Source: Ancistrus triradiatus
Lineage: Eukaryota; Chordata; Actinopteri; Siluriformes; Loricariidae
DNA length: 64,000 nucleotides
NCBI GenBank assembly: GCA_025084515.1
Contig: JAJAGP010000019.1
Location: 908,001-972,000, forward strand
Direction of reading: 5' to 3'
The notes beneath the pieces were generated by a model. The model saw nothing but the letters and a program-made list of their open reading frames with translations, was not told where the DNA came from and made no database searches. The first letter of the stretch is position 1. Each line of letters begins with the position of its first letter. Shown here piece after piece: positions 12,001-21,000 of the stretch. The position numbers and the translations under genes are program-made.

Positions 12001-12804
12001 TTGTGGATACTGCTTTTGTAGCAAATCATGATTATAATCACCTATTGACATCAGCTGTTTGAAATCATAACCAATCATCATACTTTTTGGAATGTGTTGC
12101 AGACCTGAAATGCAGGAATGGATGATTATTAATTAACGAAATGTAGTTGTCCAGAAAAAAACATATCTCGGGTTCATACAGTCTGTAATGAAATAGAAGT
12201 CATGTAAATGTAAGAAATTCTGCAGTTTTGTTTTGTTTTGCATTTTCCATACCAACCTTTTCTGATTTGGGGGATGATTAAGGAAGGACTTGAAAGTTCA
12301 TAACTTTCAGTAACTTTACCTTCATTGCAAACTCATGTACTCTGTCCCCTGCCCAAACTGGATGTGTGTGTGCATCAACCAAACCTAAAAAGATTGCAAT
12401 ATCATGATGAAACATTAAATTTAGTTCATACTGTACATGTTATATGTACTTTAAGTATATAGCTGCTGACTGTATACTTGCCCGGGAGAACACACATGCC
12501 AGTAGCATCTAAAATCCTATCAAAGGCAGCTCCTCTGAGCTGGGTCTCGATGCTGTGCGCTGGGCCCACAGCTTTTATTAGTCCATCACTACACACAAAG
12601 AACATATGAGATCTTACTAGCTGAAGGCATCTGGGAACAGACTGAAAAAAAGAAAGATGTGACTTACTGCCCAATAGCCACGCTTGCATTCTCAATGACT
12701 ACCAAATTCTGCATCCCCTCTTTGGTGAGAAACTTTTCAGCATTTTGACACACCATAACCACTTGTTTGGCGTTTTTTACTAAAAGCCTGAGGCTCTCAG
12801 ACAT
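4477..12804 (-). CDS. amdhd1: Imidazolonepropionase (amidohydrolase domain containing 1)
   Basis: This cytosolic enzyme hydrolyses 4-imidazolone-5-propanoate to N-formimino-L-glutamate, the third step of histidine degradation. Nine exons, 5' to 3': 12804-12668, 12588-12482, 12384-12320, 10581-10304, 7752-7527, 7078-6954, 6866-6773, 4953-4793, 4582-4477. They sum to 1299 nt, 432 aa, close to the human 426. Metal and active-site motifs are intact: DAHTHPVW (residues 85-92), TTLVECKSGYGL in exon 4, NFHGDELHP (258-266), AISHLEE (280-286) and GSDFNPNAY (332-340). Every intron keeps phase. Intron 2 needs a GC donor (G|GCAAGT at 12481). I chose the ATG at 12802-12804 because MSESLRLLVKNAKQV aligns with the family N-terminus; an in-frame ATG at 12894 would add 30 residues and looks like 5' UTR. 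Introns are full of transposons, including a 0.6-kb microsatellite. Confidence 0.97.
4985..5350 (-). mobile_element. Degraded end of the AACCCCAAATC mariner-like family
   Basis: AAAAAGTTGGGACGGTGTGG, AAAATGCAGTGTTTCTTGCA and AACACACTCCAAAATAAGTT occur in the order seen in longer copies. The rest is missing. It lies in AMDHD1 intron 8/7 territory, next to exon 8. Confidence 0.5.
5370..6505. repeat. Degenerate repeat with ATCGG-type ends, split by a microsatellite
   Basis: 5390-5440 holds CAGTCGATACCCGATATCGA and 6455-6490 holds ATCGGGACAGAGACC and CTAATATCGGATCGG. The two halves look like the arms of a hAT-type MITE whose interior now carries a long AT/GT tract. No target duplication was established. 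Confidence 0.4.
5640..6263. repeat. Long compound (AT)n/(GT)n microsatellite in AMDHD1 intron 7
   Basis: About 620 bp of alternating purine-pyrimidine sequence: long TATATA blocks interrupted by TGTGTG and ACACAC runs. All open frames here are low-complexity artefacts. Such sequence is polymorphic and prone to assembly error. Confidence 0.9.
6510..6738 (-). mobile_element. Right-terminal fragment of the AACCCCAAATC family
   Basis: TTATTGGAATGTGTTGCAGG, CCTGAAATGCAGGAATGGAT and CCCAACTTTTTCTGATTTGA are the hallmark words of this family's right end, here within AMDHD1 intron 7. Confidence 0.6.
7203..7313 (+). repeat. Left arm of an inverted repeat around AMDHD1 exon 5
   Basis: AATCTCTATCTAATGTA and CTAATTTACTTAAAAACTGC appear in reverse complement at 9185-9280. 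The arms are roughly 100 bp, about 1.9 kb apart, and lie in introns 5 and 4 of AMDHD1. Confidence 0.65.
7345..7450 (-). repeat. SINE family B fragment, reversed
   Basis: GGGTGCCAATCCATAGCAGA and TGATGTCTTTGGGACG match the reversed 3' half of family-B copies. Confidence 0.4.
7791..7984 (+). repeat. tRNA-derived SINE, family A
   Basis: An A-box-like TGGTAGCCTAGTGG and B box GGGTTCAAATCCCACC mark a tRNA-derived head. The body has CCACTGTTGGGTCCTTGAGC and the tail has GTAAGTCGCTCTGGATAAGG then TGCTAAATGCTGTAAATGTA. This is the cleanest of eight copies in the window. Confidence 0.85.
8091..9184. repeat. Long dispersed fish repeat (AAGTCAAGTCAGATTTATTT end)
   Basis: It opens AAGTCAAGTCAGATTTATTT, then TATAGCGCTTTTTACAATGG and GCATTGTCTCAAAGCAACTT, followed by the conserved AGGAAAAACTCCCTAG and TGGGAGGACCAAGACTC. 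An inverted partial copy follows at 9590-9745. No coding potential is visible. It fills much of AMDHD1 intron 4. Confidence 0.6.
9185..9280 (-). repeat. Right arm of the inverted repeat around AMDHD1 exon 5
   Basis: GTAAGCAGTTTTAAGTAAAT and CATTAGATAGAGATCAAGCT are the reverse complement of words at 7203-7313. Confidence 0.65.
9590..9745 (-). repeat. Inverted end of the 8.1-kb dispersed repeat
   Basis: TTTGAGACAATGCTCCATTG and AATAAATTTGACTTTGACTT are the reverse complement of the 8091 end. The two could be the terminal inverted repeats of one element or two separate insertions. Confidence 0.55.
10683..12276 (-). mobile_element. Tc1/mariner-type element with degraded transposase
   Basis: Both ends are present: AACCAAATCAGAAAACGTTG on the left and CCAACCTTTTCTGATTTGGG on the right. 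Minus-strand pieces such as HTGNVYCGQTNQYSRSFLE and SLEHHMLPSRQHLSQGRPCI correspond to the DDE transposase of this family, but stops and frameshifts break it. A family-A SINE interrupts it at 11753-11944. It lies between AMDHD1 exons 3 and 4. Confidence 0.75.
11753..11944 (-). repeat. tRNA-derived SINE, family A, inside a Tc1-like element
   Basis: The reversed tail TACAGCATTTAGCAGACGCC opens it and the reversed head (GGCTACCACAG) closes it. The flanking mariner sequence (CCCACATTTG…TTTGTTGATAAACTG) rejoins when it is removed, so this insertion is younger than its host. Confidence 0.8.
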
Positions 12805-13137
12805 TGTGTAGCAGCTTTTCCTTTCCAAAAAGCAAAAGGAACCAAAGCAGAGCTGAGTAAACAGATGTATGAAAAGACAGTAAATGTTTAGCAAATCCTA
12901 AAGTGGGGCAAGCTCCAGGGTAAAGGTCTGCTATGGGAGGAGCAGAGAGGAGAAATGTAACTGGTCGGAGTTACAGGGTGGTTAGCCGGCTCAATGTAAA
13001 ATCAGAATGTCTACACAGGTCATGTGGAATGTAAGAGGGACTGCACTGTATTAAATTTATTTGGAGGCTTGTAGAAAGAACCTATTCAAATTGTTTACAT
13101 TTTTCTTAAGTATATTAGTCAGCATGTGAAATATGTA

Positions 13138-13973
13138 CAGTCTGGCAAAAAAGTATTTATTCAGCCACTGATTGTACAAGTTGTACTTAGAAAGATGAGA
13201 GAGGTCTGTAATTTTCATCATAGGTACACTTCAACTATGAGAGACAAAATGAGAAATAAAAATCCAGGAAATCACATTGTAGGATTTTTAAAGAATTTAA
13301 TTGTAAATTATGGTGGAAAATAAGTATTTGGTCAATAACTAAAGTTCAACTCAATACTTTGTAACATAACCTTTGTTGGCAATGACAGAGGTCAAACGTT
13401 TCCTGTAAGTCTTCACCAGGTTTGCACACACTGTAGCTGGTATTTTGGCCCATTCCTCCATGCAGATCTCCTAGAGCAGTGATGTTTTGGGGCAACATGG
13501 ACTTTCAACTCCCTCCACACATTTTCTATGGGGCTGAGGTCTGGAGACTGGCTAGGCCACTCCAAGACCTCGAAATGCTTTTTACGGAGCCACTCCTTCA
13601 TTGCCCGAGCGGTGTGTTTGGGATCATTGTCATGCTGGAAGACCCAGCCATGGTCCATCTTCAATGCTCTCACTGATGGAAGGAGGTTTTGGCTTAAAAT
13701 CTCATGATACATGGCCCCGTTCATTCTTCCCTTAACACGGATCAGTCGTCCTGTCCCCTTTGCAGAAAAACAGCCCTAAAGCATGATGTTTCCACTCCCA
13801 TGCTTCACAGTAGGTATGATGTTTTTGGGATGCAAATCCTACAATGTGATTTCCTGGATTTTTTCTCTCATAGTTGAAGTGTACCTATGATGAAAATTAC
13901 AGACCTCTCTCATCTTTCTAAGTAGGAGAACTTGCACAATCAGTGACTGACTAAATACTTTTTTGCCCCACTG
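13138..13973 (-). mobile_element. Internally deleted Tc1-like element, long inverted ends
   Basis: TA duplications at 13136-13137 and 13974-13975 bound an 836-bp element. Its ends match the fuller copy at 50625-52154. The terminal inverted repeats run about 200 bp (GAGGTCTGTAATTTTCATCA on the left, reversed near 13890). The minus strand encodes only the transposase C-terminal half: HGWVFQHDNDPKHTARAMKE and WPSQSPDLSPIENVWRELK, i.e. the second D and the E of the DD34E triad. Confidence 0.85.
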
Positions 13974-14514
13974 TACTAATGGGTACATTGTACCCAGACT
14001 CCGTATTTCAAGTAACAACAGCAAATTATTGGCACACACACTGGATGGACTACACAATAATACCGGTACTGCTCCTCTATATGACAGTATTTTTAAGTAA
14101 AGCTAACCTTTCCTGAAAAAGTAATTAGTAATTAGTCATATTAATGGATATTGTAGCACCGTTGACTCCCCTGTGGAAGTTCCAGGCTGCAGTATGCAAA
14201 TTACCAGCTTGATGGTCTCTAAATTTGGGGTTTATGTATCTGCGCATGGTTTGTTTTATGTTCGTGGCATCTTGTTTTTCTCATATAAAGCTCATAATGC
14301 GTGTCTGTTTGTTTGTGTGCGTGTGTATGTGAAAACTTGTTCCTTGTACCTACTGTGAGCTTTTTAGTTTTGTCTGAGGGTGGGTTGGGGGGTCGGACCA
14401 GGTTTCAGCAGTCTTCACCCACCCCAACACTACAATCTTATTATTTCATATATTTTGGATTGTCTGCTAAAAAAATGTGTAAGAAATTGAGTAGATTCTA
14501 TAGGTTGTTTTTCA

Positions 14515-14704
14515 CAGTCTGTGGCAGCCTAGTGGTAAGGCACTGGACTATGAACCAAAAGTTCCAGGGTTCAAAACCCACCTTTGCTGAGTCGCCACTG
14601 TTGGCTCCTTGAGCAAGGCCCTTAATCAACAAATCCTTGGATTATAAGATCATATCAGTAGTAAGTTGCCCTGGATAAGGGCACACACTAAATGGATTAA
14701 ATGT
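14515..14704 (+). repeat. tRNA-derived SINE, family A (diverged)
   Basis: GGCAGCCTAGTGGTAAGGCA and CAGGGTTCAAAACCCACC mark the head; the tail reads TAAGTTGCCCTGGATAAGGG. More diverged than the 7.8-kb copy. Confidence 0.75.
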
Positions 14705-15002
14705 AAGTGCAGTAACAATTCACTGAATGATGTGGTAAAGCAATAAATCTGCACCCATAACAGACGATGACTGACTTCAGTGACTTGTTGGCCACGAGTG
14801 GCAACGTAGGATACATCTTGTTCAGAAGAACCTGTCTTACACTTTTATAGGGTAAACTTTCATTGTCTGACAAACTGGCATTAGTAAATTTGGTTAGTAA
14901 CGAATTGTCTTCAAAACATAACTGCACGTTACACACTATCATTTTTAATCATTACGGTACAATTACAGTTAATTTTTCATACTAATGATAAGGAATACCC
15001 TA

Positions 15003-15190
15003 CTTACATTCATCGAGCACTTTATTGCAGCCCATCCATCTCAAGGTTCAATGCATTATGCATTCTGAGATGCTTTTCTGCTCATCTCAAATGTACAGCA
15101 TGGTTATCCAAGTTAGCGTTGCCTTTCTGGCAGCTTGCACTAGTCTGGCCAATTCCATTTGCAAAACTGAGACATTCAGTGTAAAGACGG
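15003..15190 (-). mobile_element. Fragment of a Tc1-like family (CGAGCACTTTATTG end)
   Basis: TCATCGAGCACTTTATTGCA, TTATGCATTCTGAGATGCTT and TTCTGCTCATCTCAAATGTA parallel the element at 22.68 kb. The rest is absent. Confidence 0.5.
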
Positions 15191-15580
15191 ACCAATCATG
15201 ATACGAACTATCTGTGCACACAGCTGAACAGAATATGGGGTAGGATTAGGCAATTATTTGAAAATTAATCAAAACTGACATTCAGAAAAATTAACCGACG
15301 CAGTCTTGCCCATGTCGATTATTTTGATGTCTTTTTTATTCTGTTAATACTTTTTAAAAATTCTCTTAATGTGTTCCCTACCTGTTATTTTAAAATCAGA
15401 ATGATATGAACTGTTTCATTAGATAAAATATGCTGGTTTTAATAACTGAGCATATTTACTGTACAAATCTTTCAATGAACTTTGAGGGCAAACAACAAAA
15501 GCCCTCAAAACAAAAAAAATCGTTCATTAATCGTAAACGAGGTAGTGTTCAATTAATTGTGATATTGCTTGGAGGTCATA

Positions 15581-16648
15581 CAGTAGTGCTTGAAAGATTG
15601 TGAACACTTAAGTATTTTCTATATTTCTGCATAAATATGACCTAAAACATCAGATTTTCACAAAAAGTAGATAAAGAGAACCCAGTGAAACAAATTAGAT
15701 AAAAATATTATACTTGGTCATTTATTTATTGAAGAAAATGATCCAATGTTACATATTAGTCAGTGGCAAAAGTATGTGAACCTCTAGGATTAGCAGTTAA
15801 TTTGAAGGTGAAATTAGAGTCAGGTGTGAGAGGGCACCCTGTTTTATTTAAAGAACGGATCTATCAAAGTGCTCTTCAGAGCACATTTGTGGAAGTGTAT
15901 CATGGCACGAACAAAGGAGATTTCTGAGGAGACAGCTGAAGGCCTCTCTCACATTGGTTAATGTTAATGTTCATGAGTCCACCATCAGAAGAACACTGAA
16001 CAACAATGGTGTGCATGGCAGGGTTGCAAGGAGAAAGCCACTGCTCTCCAAAAAGAACATTGCTGCTCGTCTGCAGTTTGCTAAAGATCACGTGGACAAG
16101 CCAGGAGGCTATTGGAAGAATGTTTTGTGGATGGATGAGACCAATATAGAACTTTTTGGTTTAAAAGAGAAGTGTTATGATTGGAGAAAGGAAAACACTT
16201 AATTCCAGCAGAAGAACCTTATCTCATCTGTGAAACATGGTGGTGGTAGTATCATGGTTTGGGCCTGTTTTGCTGCATCTGGGCCAGGATGGCTTACCAT
16301 CATTAAATTCTGAATTATCTCAGAGAATTGTAAAGGAAAATGTCAGGACATCTGTGCATGAACTGAATCTCAAGAGAAGGTGGGTCATGCAGCAAGACAA
16401 CGACCCTAAGCACACAAGCCGTTCTACCAAAGAATGGTTAAAGAAGAATAAAGTTCATGTTTTGGAAGGCAACTGAAAGCAACATTTGATCATTTTCCTC
16501 AATTAATAAATGACCAAGTACAACATTTTTTACTCATTTGTTTAGCAGAGTTCTCTTTATCTTTATTTAGAAAATCTGATGTTTTAGGTCATATTTATGC
16601 AGAAATACAGAAAATTCTTAAGGCTTCACAAACCTTCAAGCTCCACTG
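15581..16648 (+). mobile_element. Tc1-like element, second family, defective
   Basis: TA duplications at 15579-15580 and 16649-16650 bound a 1068-bp copy with ends CAGTAGTGCTTGAAAGATTG and AAACCTTCAAGCTCCACTG. Plus-strand transposase pieces include VHESTIRRTLNNNGVHGRVA, FAKDHVDKPGGYWKNVLWMD and WVMQQDNDPKHTSRSTKEWL. The N-terminal paired-like domain and the C-terminal end are deleted, so it is inactive. A reversed relative sits at 31499-32764. Confidence 0.85.
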
Positions 16649-16659
16649 TATCACCCAGC

Positions 16660-17430
16660 ACTATTATGGGGTTTCTTCTATCATGCAAAAAGCCCACTGT
16701 TTTAGTCCTTTAGTGAAAAGACCAGTAGACGTACTCCACGTTTTATGATGACCTGACTTTACGATGGGAAACGGAAATGAACAAAAATAGACATTCAGCA
16801 GAAACCATACTCTGAATTTAGAATTTTCCTGGGCAAGCAATACTCAGTATACATAGTACTTTCCTGCACTCAGATGAGGAAGTCAGCAGTGTGTGACGTA
16901 GGGAGTGATGAGCGCTGGGAAATGTATTGAGGAAAAGCCATGGTCGCACAATAATTGTTTGTTTTTCGCTTTCAATACATTATTCAACAAATTACATGAG
17001 ATATTAAATTCTTTATTATAAAATAAGCTGTATATTAATTACGTTCTGAACTGTACTTTAATGCAAGTGTTTAAAGCCTGTTTAAGGTACACTACGATTG
17101 CCTCCAGCACTTGTCATTTTGTCAGAACATTTCCCTATTGTAGATCAGACAGTACCTGTATTTCCAGCTATCGTTTCAGCCACGAACTGCAGGGATCTGT
17201 GACCAAGGGGGTTCCCACCAGGCTGCACTCCCTAAATCTAATGCTAGATGGAAATACAGATGTGGAGTTCGTACAGGTATGCAGCAGATTGCCTTGCAAA
17301 ATGTGGCTCATTCGTTTCACCGACTCTCAGGATCGGGTAATTAGAGAAATATTGCCAATCGCAAAATTGGGTTGAAAATCAGTCAATACTGATACATAGA
17401 TAACCAATCCTTTCATCTCTAGTTTACTGT
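16660..17430. other. Repeat-rich spacer without recognised gene
   Basis: 16725-16905 resembles the CCACGTTTTATGATGACCTG type of degenerate MITE sequence. The remainder shows no splice-consistent coding signal that I can support. Confidence 0.4.
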
Positions 17431-17439
17431 ATTTTCCTT

Positions 17440-17690
17440 AATTGCATGAAAATATCAGATCAGCAGTTATAGAAATACTCAGAGCGGCCCGTCTGCCACC
17501 AATCATTATCACAGTAAAAATCACCAAGGTCACATTTATTTGCTTGATGAGAATATTACCTGAAGCTGCTGGCCTGTATCTGCATGATTTTAGGCATTGC
17601 CCTGCTGCCACATGATTGGCTGATTAGATAATTGCTCGAGGTGTACAGGTGTTCCGGAAAGTGCTTGCTGAGTTTGCATCAGTGCACGGT
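17440..17690 (-). mobile_element. End fragment of the CGAGCACTTTATT Tc1-like family
   Basis: ATCAGCAGTTATAGAAATAC, CTGCCACATGATTGGCTGAT and GTGTACAGGTGTTCC match the right half of the 22.68-23.34 kb element. Confidence 0.5.
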
Positions 17691-18096
17691 TAGGTATGAA
17701 AGAATAGCTTGTACAGACTTGCACTGTCATTTGGGATTCAGCCTCAGTCTGATTTTTTGCTGCCTCTAAAGTGTGAACAGTTTTGTTTCAGCTCCTGCAA
17801 GTGCAAGATCACAAATGAAGCCATTGTCCACCATTCTAACAACATCAACAGTGTTTCATAGAAATACCAACAGTTTAGAAGGTGAGGTGCAATCATGCTG
17901 CCAATAAATTCAAGAAATGAAGCAAAATACAAAATGCATAATTTTATTTGCACAATATTTTGCACATATTGTGGCACAATTATGCTTCAACAGTGTACAA
18001 AATAAAACAAGTGTCACAAAAATGAGAAAAGGAAAAAAACTCAATATAACTAAGACAAACAATCACTCATTTTCAGCCTGGTTGCATAACCGCACA

Positions 18097-21000
18097 TCAT
18101 TCTCGCATTTCGCCATCTTCCTCCTCCTCTTCGACACCTCGTATATACAAAACGTTGTTACACCTGGAAAACAGTTGATGAAGTTTGATTGTTTAATTTA
18201 ATGTCACATTAGCTTCAATTGCTATTCATGACAGGAGCATGGTTAAATTGATACTAGTCAGACAAATTCACACTGGGCCAATGTAGAGCATCCAGTTAAC
18301 CTAAAGCATGTTTTTGGAATGTGAGAGGAAACTGGAGTTGGGGACACAGGGACGACATGCATAATCCTCCCAGGCGGAGTCTGAGTCGGGATCGAACCAG
18401 AGATGTGCAGCAATAGAATTAACCACTTGCGGCACACTGTCAGCCAAAATTAGTGCAAATAAGAATTAAACTGATTTCATGGAATGGAAAACCAAACCAA
18501 GTAAGTTCCAAGAGACGGATCAGAAAAATTACTAATCTTCCAACTGCCAACAAATTGATTAGTAAGAGTGACTTGGGGAAACATCACAAAAGTCGAGCAC
18601 TTTTGTGGTAATGTTTAATGAATTTGGAAATTGTGTATAATAAAGTATAATGGCATATAATTCCACAGTTCACTGAAAACATAAAAACAGCTGAAATACA
18701 AGTTACAGTGTATAATCTGAGTCGTCTTAATACATCATGTCACATAATTCAGCGGACAAATTGAGTCAAAACACTGTATTGCGACATCTACAGGAGCAGA
18801 GATTGTAGTTTACACCACATTTAAAAGTAGTTTTTACATCCTTCGAAAAAACTATATTTTGGGCTAAAAATCAATGTCGAAAAAATAAAATATATTTCTG
18901 TATTGATTTTTCATCATAGCCATAATGCTGAAACCGAACAGCACGACTGTTTCATAAACCTACTATCAGTCCAAAGCTAAGCGAACATGCTACAAGTTAG
19001 ATGCTTACAAAATGAGTCCATAAGATCACATGGTCTGTACCCTAATGGTATGACATCATTATTATACCCTATAATAAATGCCATTTGTAACCAGGGTATG
19101 TACAGTACTGTGCAAAGGTTTTAGTTAGGTGAGAAAATATAAGTAAGAATGCTTTCAAAAATCGAAGTGTTAATAATTATTGTTTGTCAATTAACAAAAT
19201 GCAAAGTGAATGAACTAAAGATGTATTTAATTCAAATCAATATTGTGTGAGACCACAAAAAAGCATCAGTTCTTCAGGTACTTGGAACTTGGCACGAAGG
19301 TTCTTCCAAGCATCTCGGAGAACTGCCCACAAATCTTCTGTGAGTCTAGGCTTCCTCAAATCCTTCTGTCTATTCATGTAATCCCAGACAGACTCTGTGA
19401 TATTGAGATCAGGACTCTGTGGGGGCCATAGCATCACTCCCAGGATTCCTTGTCCTTCTTTACACTGACGATAGTTCTTAATGACATTGGCTGTATATTT
19501 GAGGTTGTTGTTCTGCTGCAGAATAAATTTAAAGCCAATCAGACACCTCCCTGATTGTATTGCATAATGGATCAGCATCTGCCTGTATTTCTCACCACTG
19601 AGGATACCATTAATCCTGGCCAAATCCCCAACTCCACTGATGAAATGCAGCCCCAAACTTGCAAGGACCTTCCACCATGCTTCACTGTTGTCTGTAGACA
19701 CTCATTATGGTACCGCTCTCCACCCTACCTTCTGTTGCAGCCAAATATTTCAAAGTTTGACTCCTCACTCCAGAACACCTGCTGCCATTTTTCTGTTTCC
19801 ATGCATAGTTGAGTTGCTTGGCCTTGTTTCCACATCAGAATTATGTTTTTTTTCCCCACAATTCTTCCATGATGCCACTTCTGCCCAGACTTCTTTGAGC
19901 AGTAGATGGGTGTACCAGGGTTCCAATGGTTTCTGCCATTTCTGAGGTGATGGCACTTCTGGACATCTTCCAATTTCAAAAGGTAACTAAGCATGATGCG
20001 TCTCACCTGCTGCACATAGTTTCCTTCATTTCCTTCATCTATGATCCTCAACGTTGTTTCTCTGTGCTTTTTCAAAAGAGCTTGAACAAAACATCTTGAA
20101 ACCCATTTAAAACCTGGGAGAGACCTTGCTGATGCAGTATAACTACCTTGTGTCTGGTTACTGTGCTCAGTCTTGCCATGGTGTACGACTTGGGACAAAC
20201 TGTCTTGCACAGCCTCACCTTTGAAAATGATGATTATTATCACCTATTTGGTATAACTGGTAAGTCATAAACCTGAAATAACCCTACAAAATCCCTAACT
20301 TTGTGCAAATCTGCCTAGAAGAATTTATATTGTTTTGAAGGCAAAGTGTAGTCATAAGTCTTTATTTGATTTGATCTTTTGTTCATACACTTTGCATTTT
20401 GTTAATTGACAAAAAAATAAGCTATTAACACCATTTTTGAAAGCATTCTTACTTCGCAGAATCCCCCCCATACCTGCCTAAAACTCTTGCAACGTATTGT
20501 ATAAGAAAATTGTTTAAAAATAATTTGATACAAGGACTGATACTTTACTCAAACCATTTAAATTGTTGAAACAATGTGCAAAACGTACTTTTGTGAACTA
20601 GCACTTTCTGCATGACCCCCTTCTTAGGCTATGTCCACACAATTTTCTAAAACAGGGGTTTCAAATTCGTTTATAAAAAACATCGCGTCCACACAAGCAC
20701 TGTTTAAACAAAAAACTTTGTCCACATGAAAACGCAAAAACGCACAAAGTCGCTGTCAAGAGCAATGCCAAACTCAACGACAACAGCAACGTCCTATGCA
20801 TACGAACATTTTCTCGCCATTCTTCTTCAATAACCACTTCGTTTTCAAAGCTGTCCCACCAACGAGAGGTCCGATATATAATGTATATATATTTTTTAGA
20901 TTAGATTCAACTGTATTGTCATTACACATGTACAAGTACAACGCAACGAAATGTAGTTTAACATCTAACAAGAAGTGCAATAAGCAGCAATGTGTCGGAA

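Noticed and set aside
12471..12482. GT donor (AA|GTATAC) for AMDHD1 exon 2
   Set aside because: It shifts the frame into exon 3 and destroys the conserved DAHTHP motif; the GC donor four bases earlier fits.
18121..18201. Plus-strand frame over SNRPF exon 4
   Set aside because: It is antisense of the conserved Sm2 motif exon.
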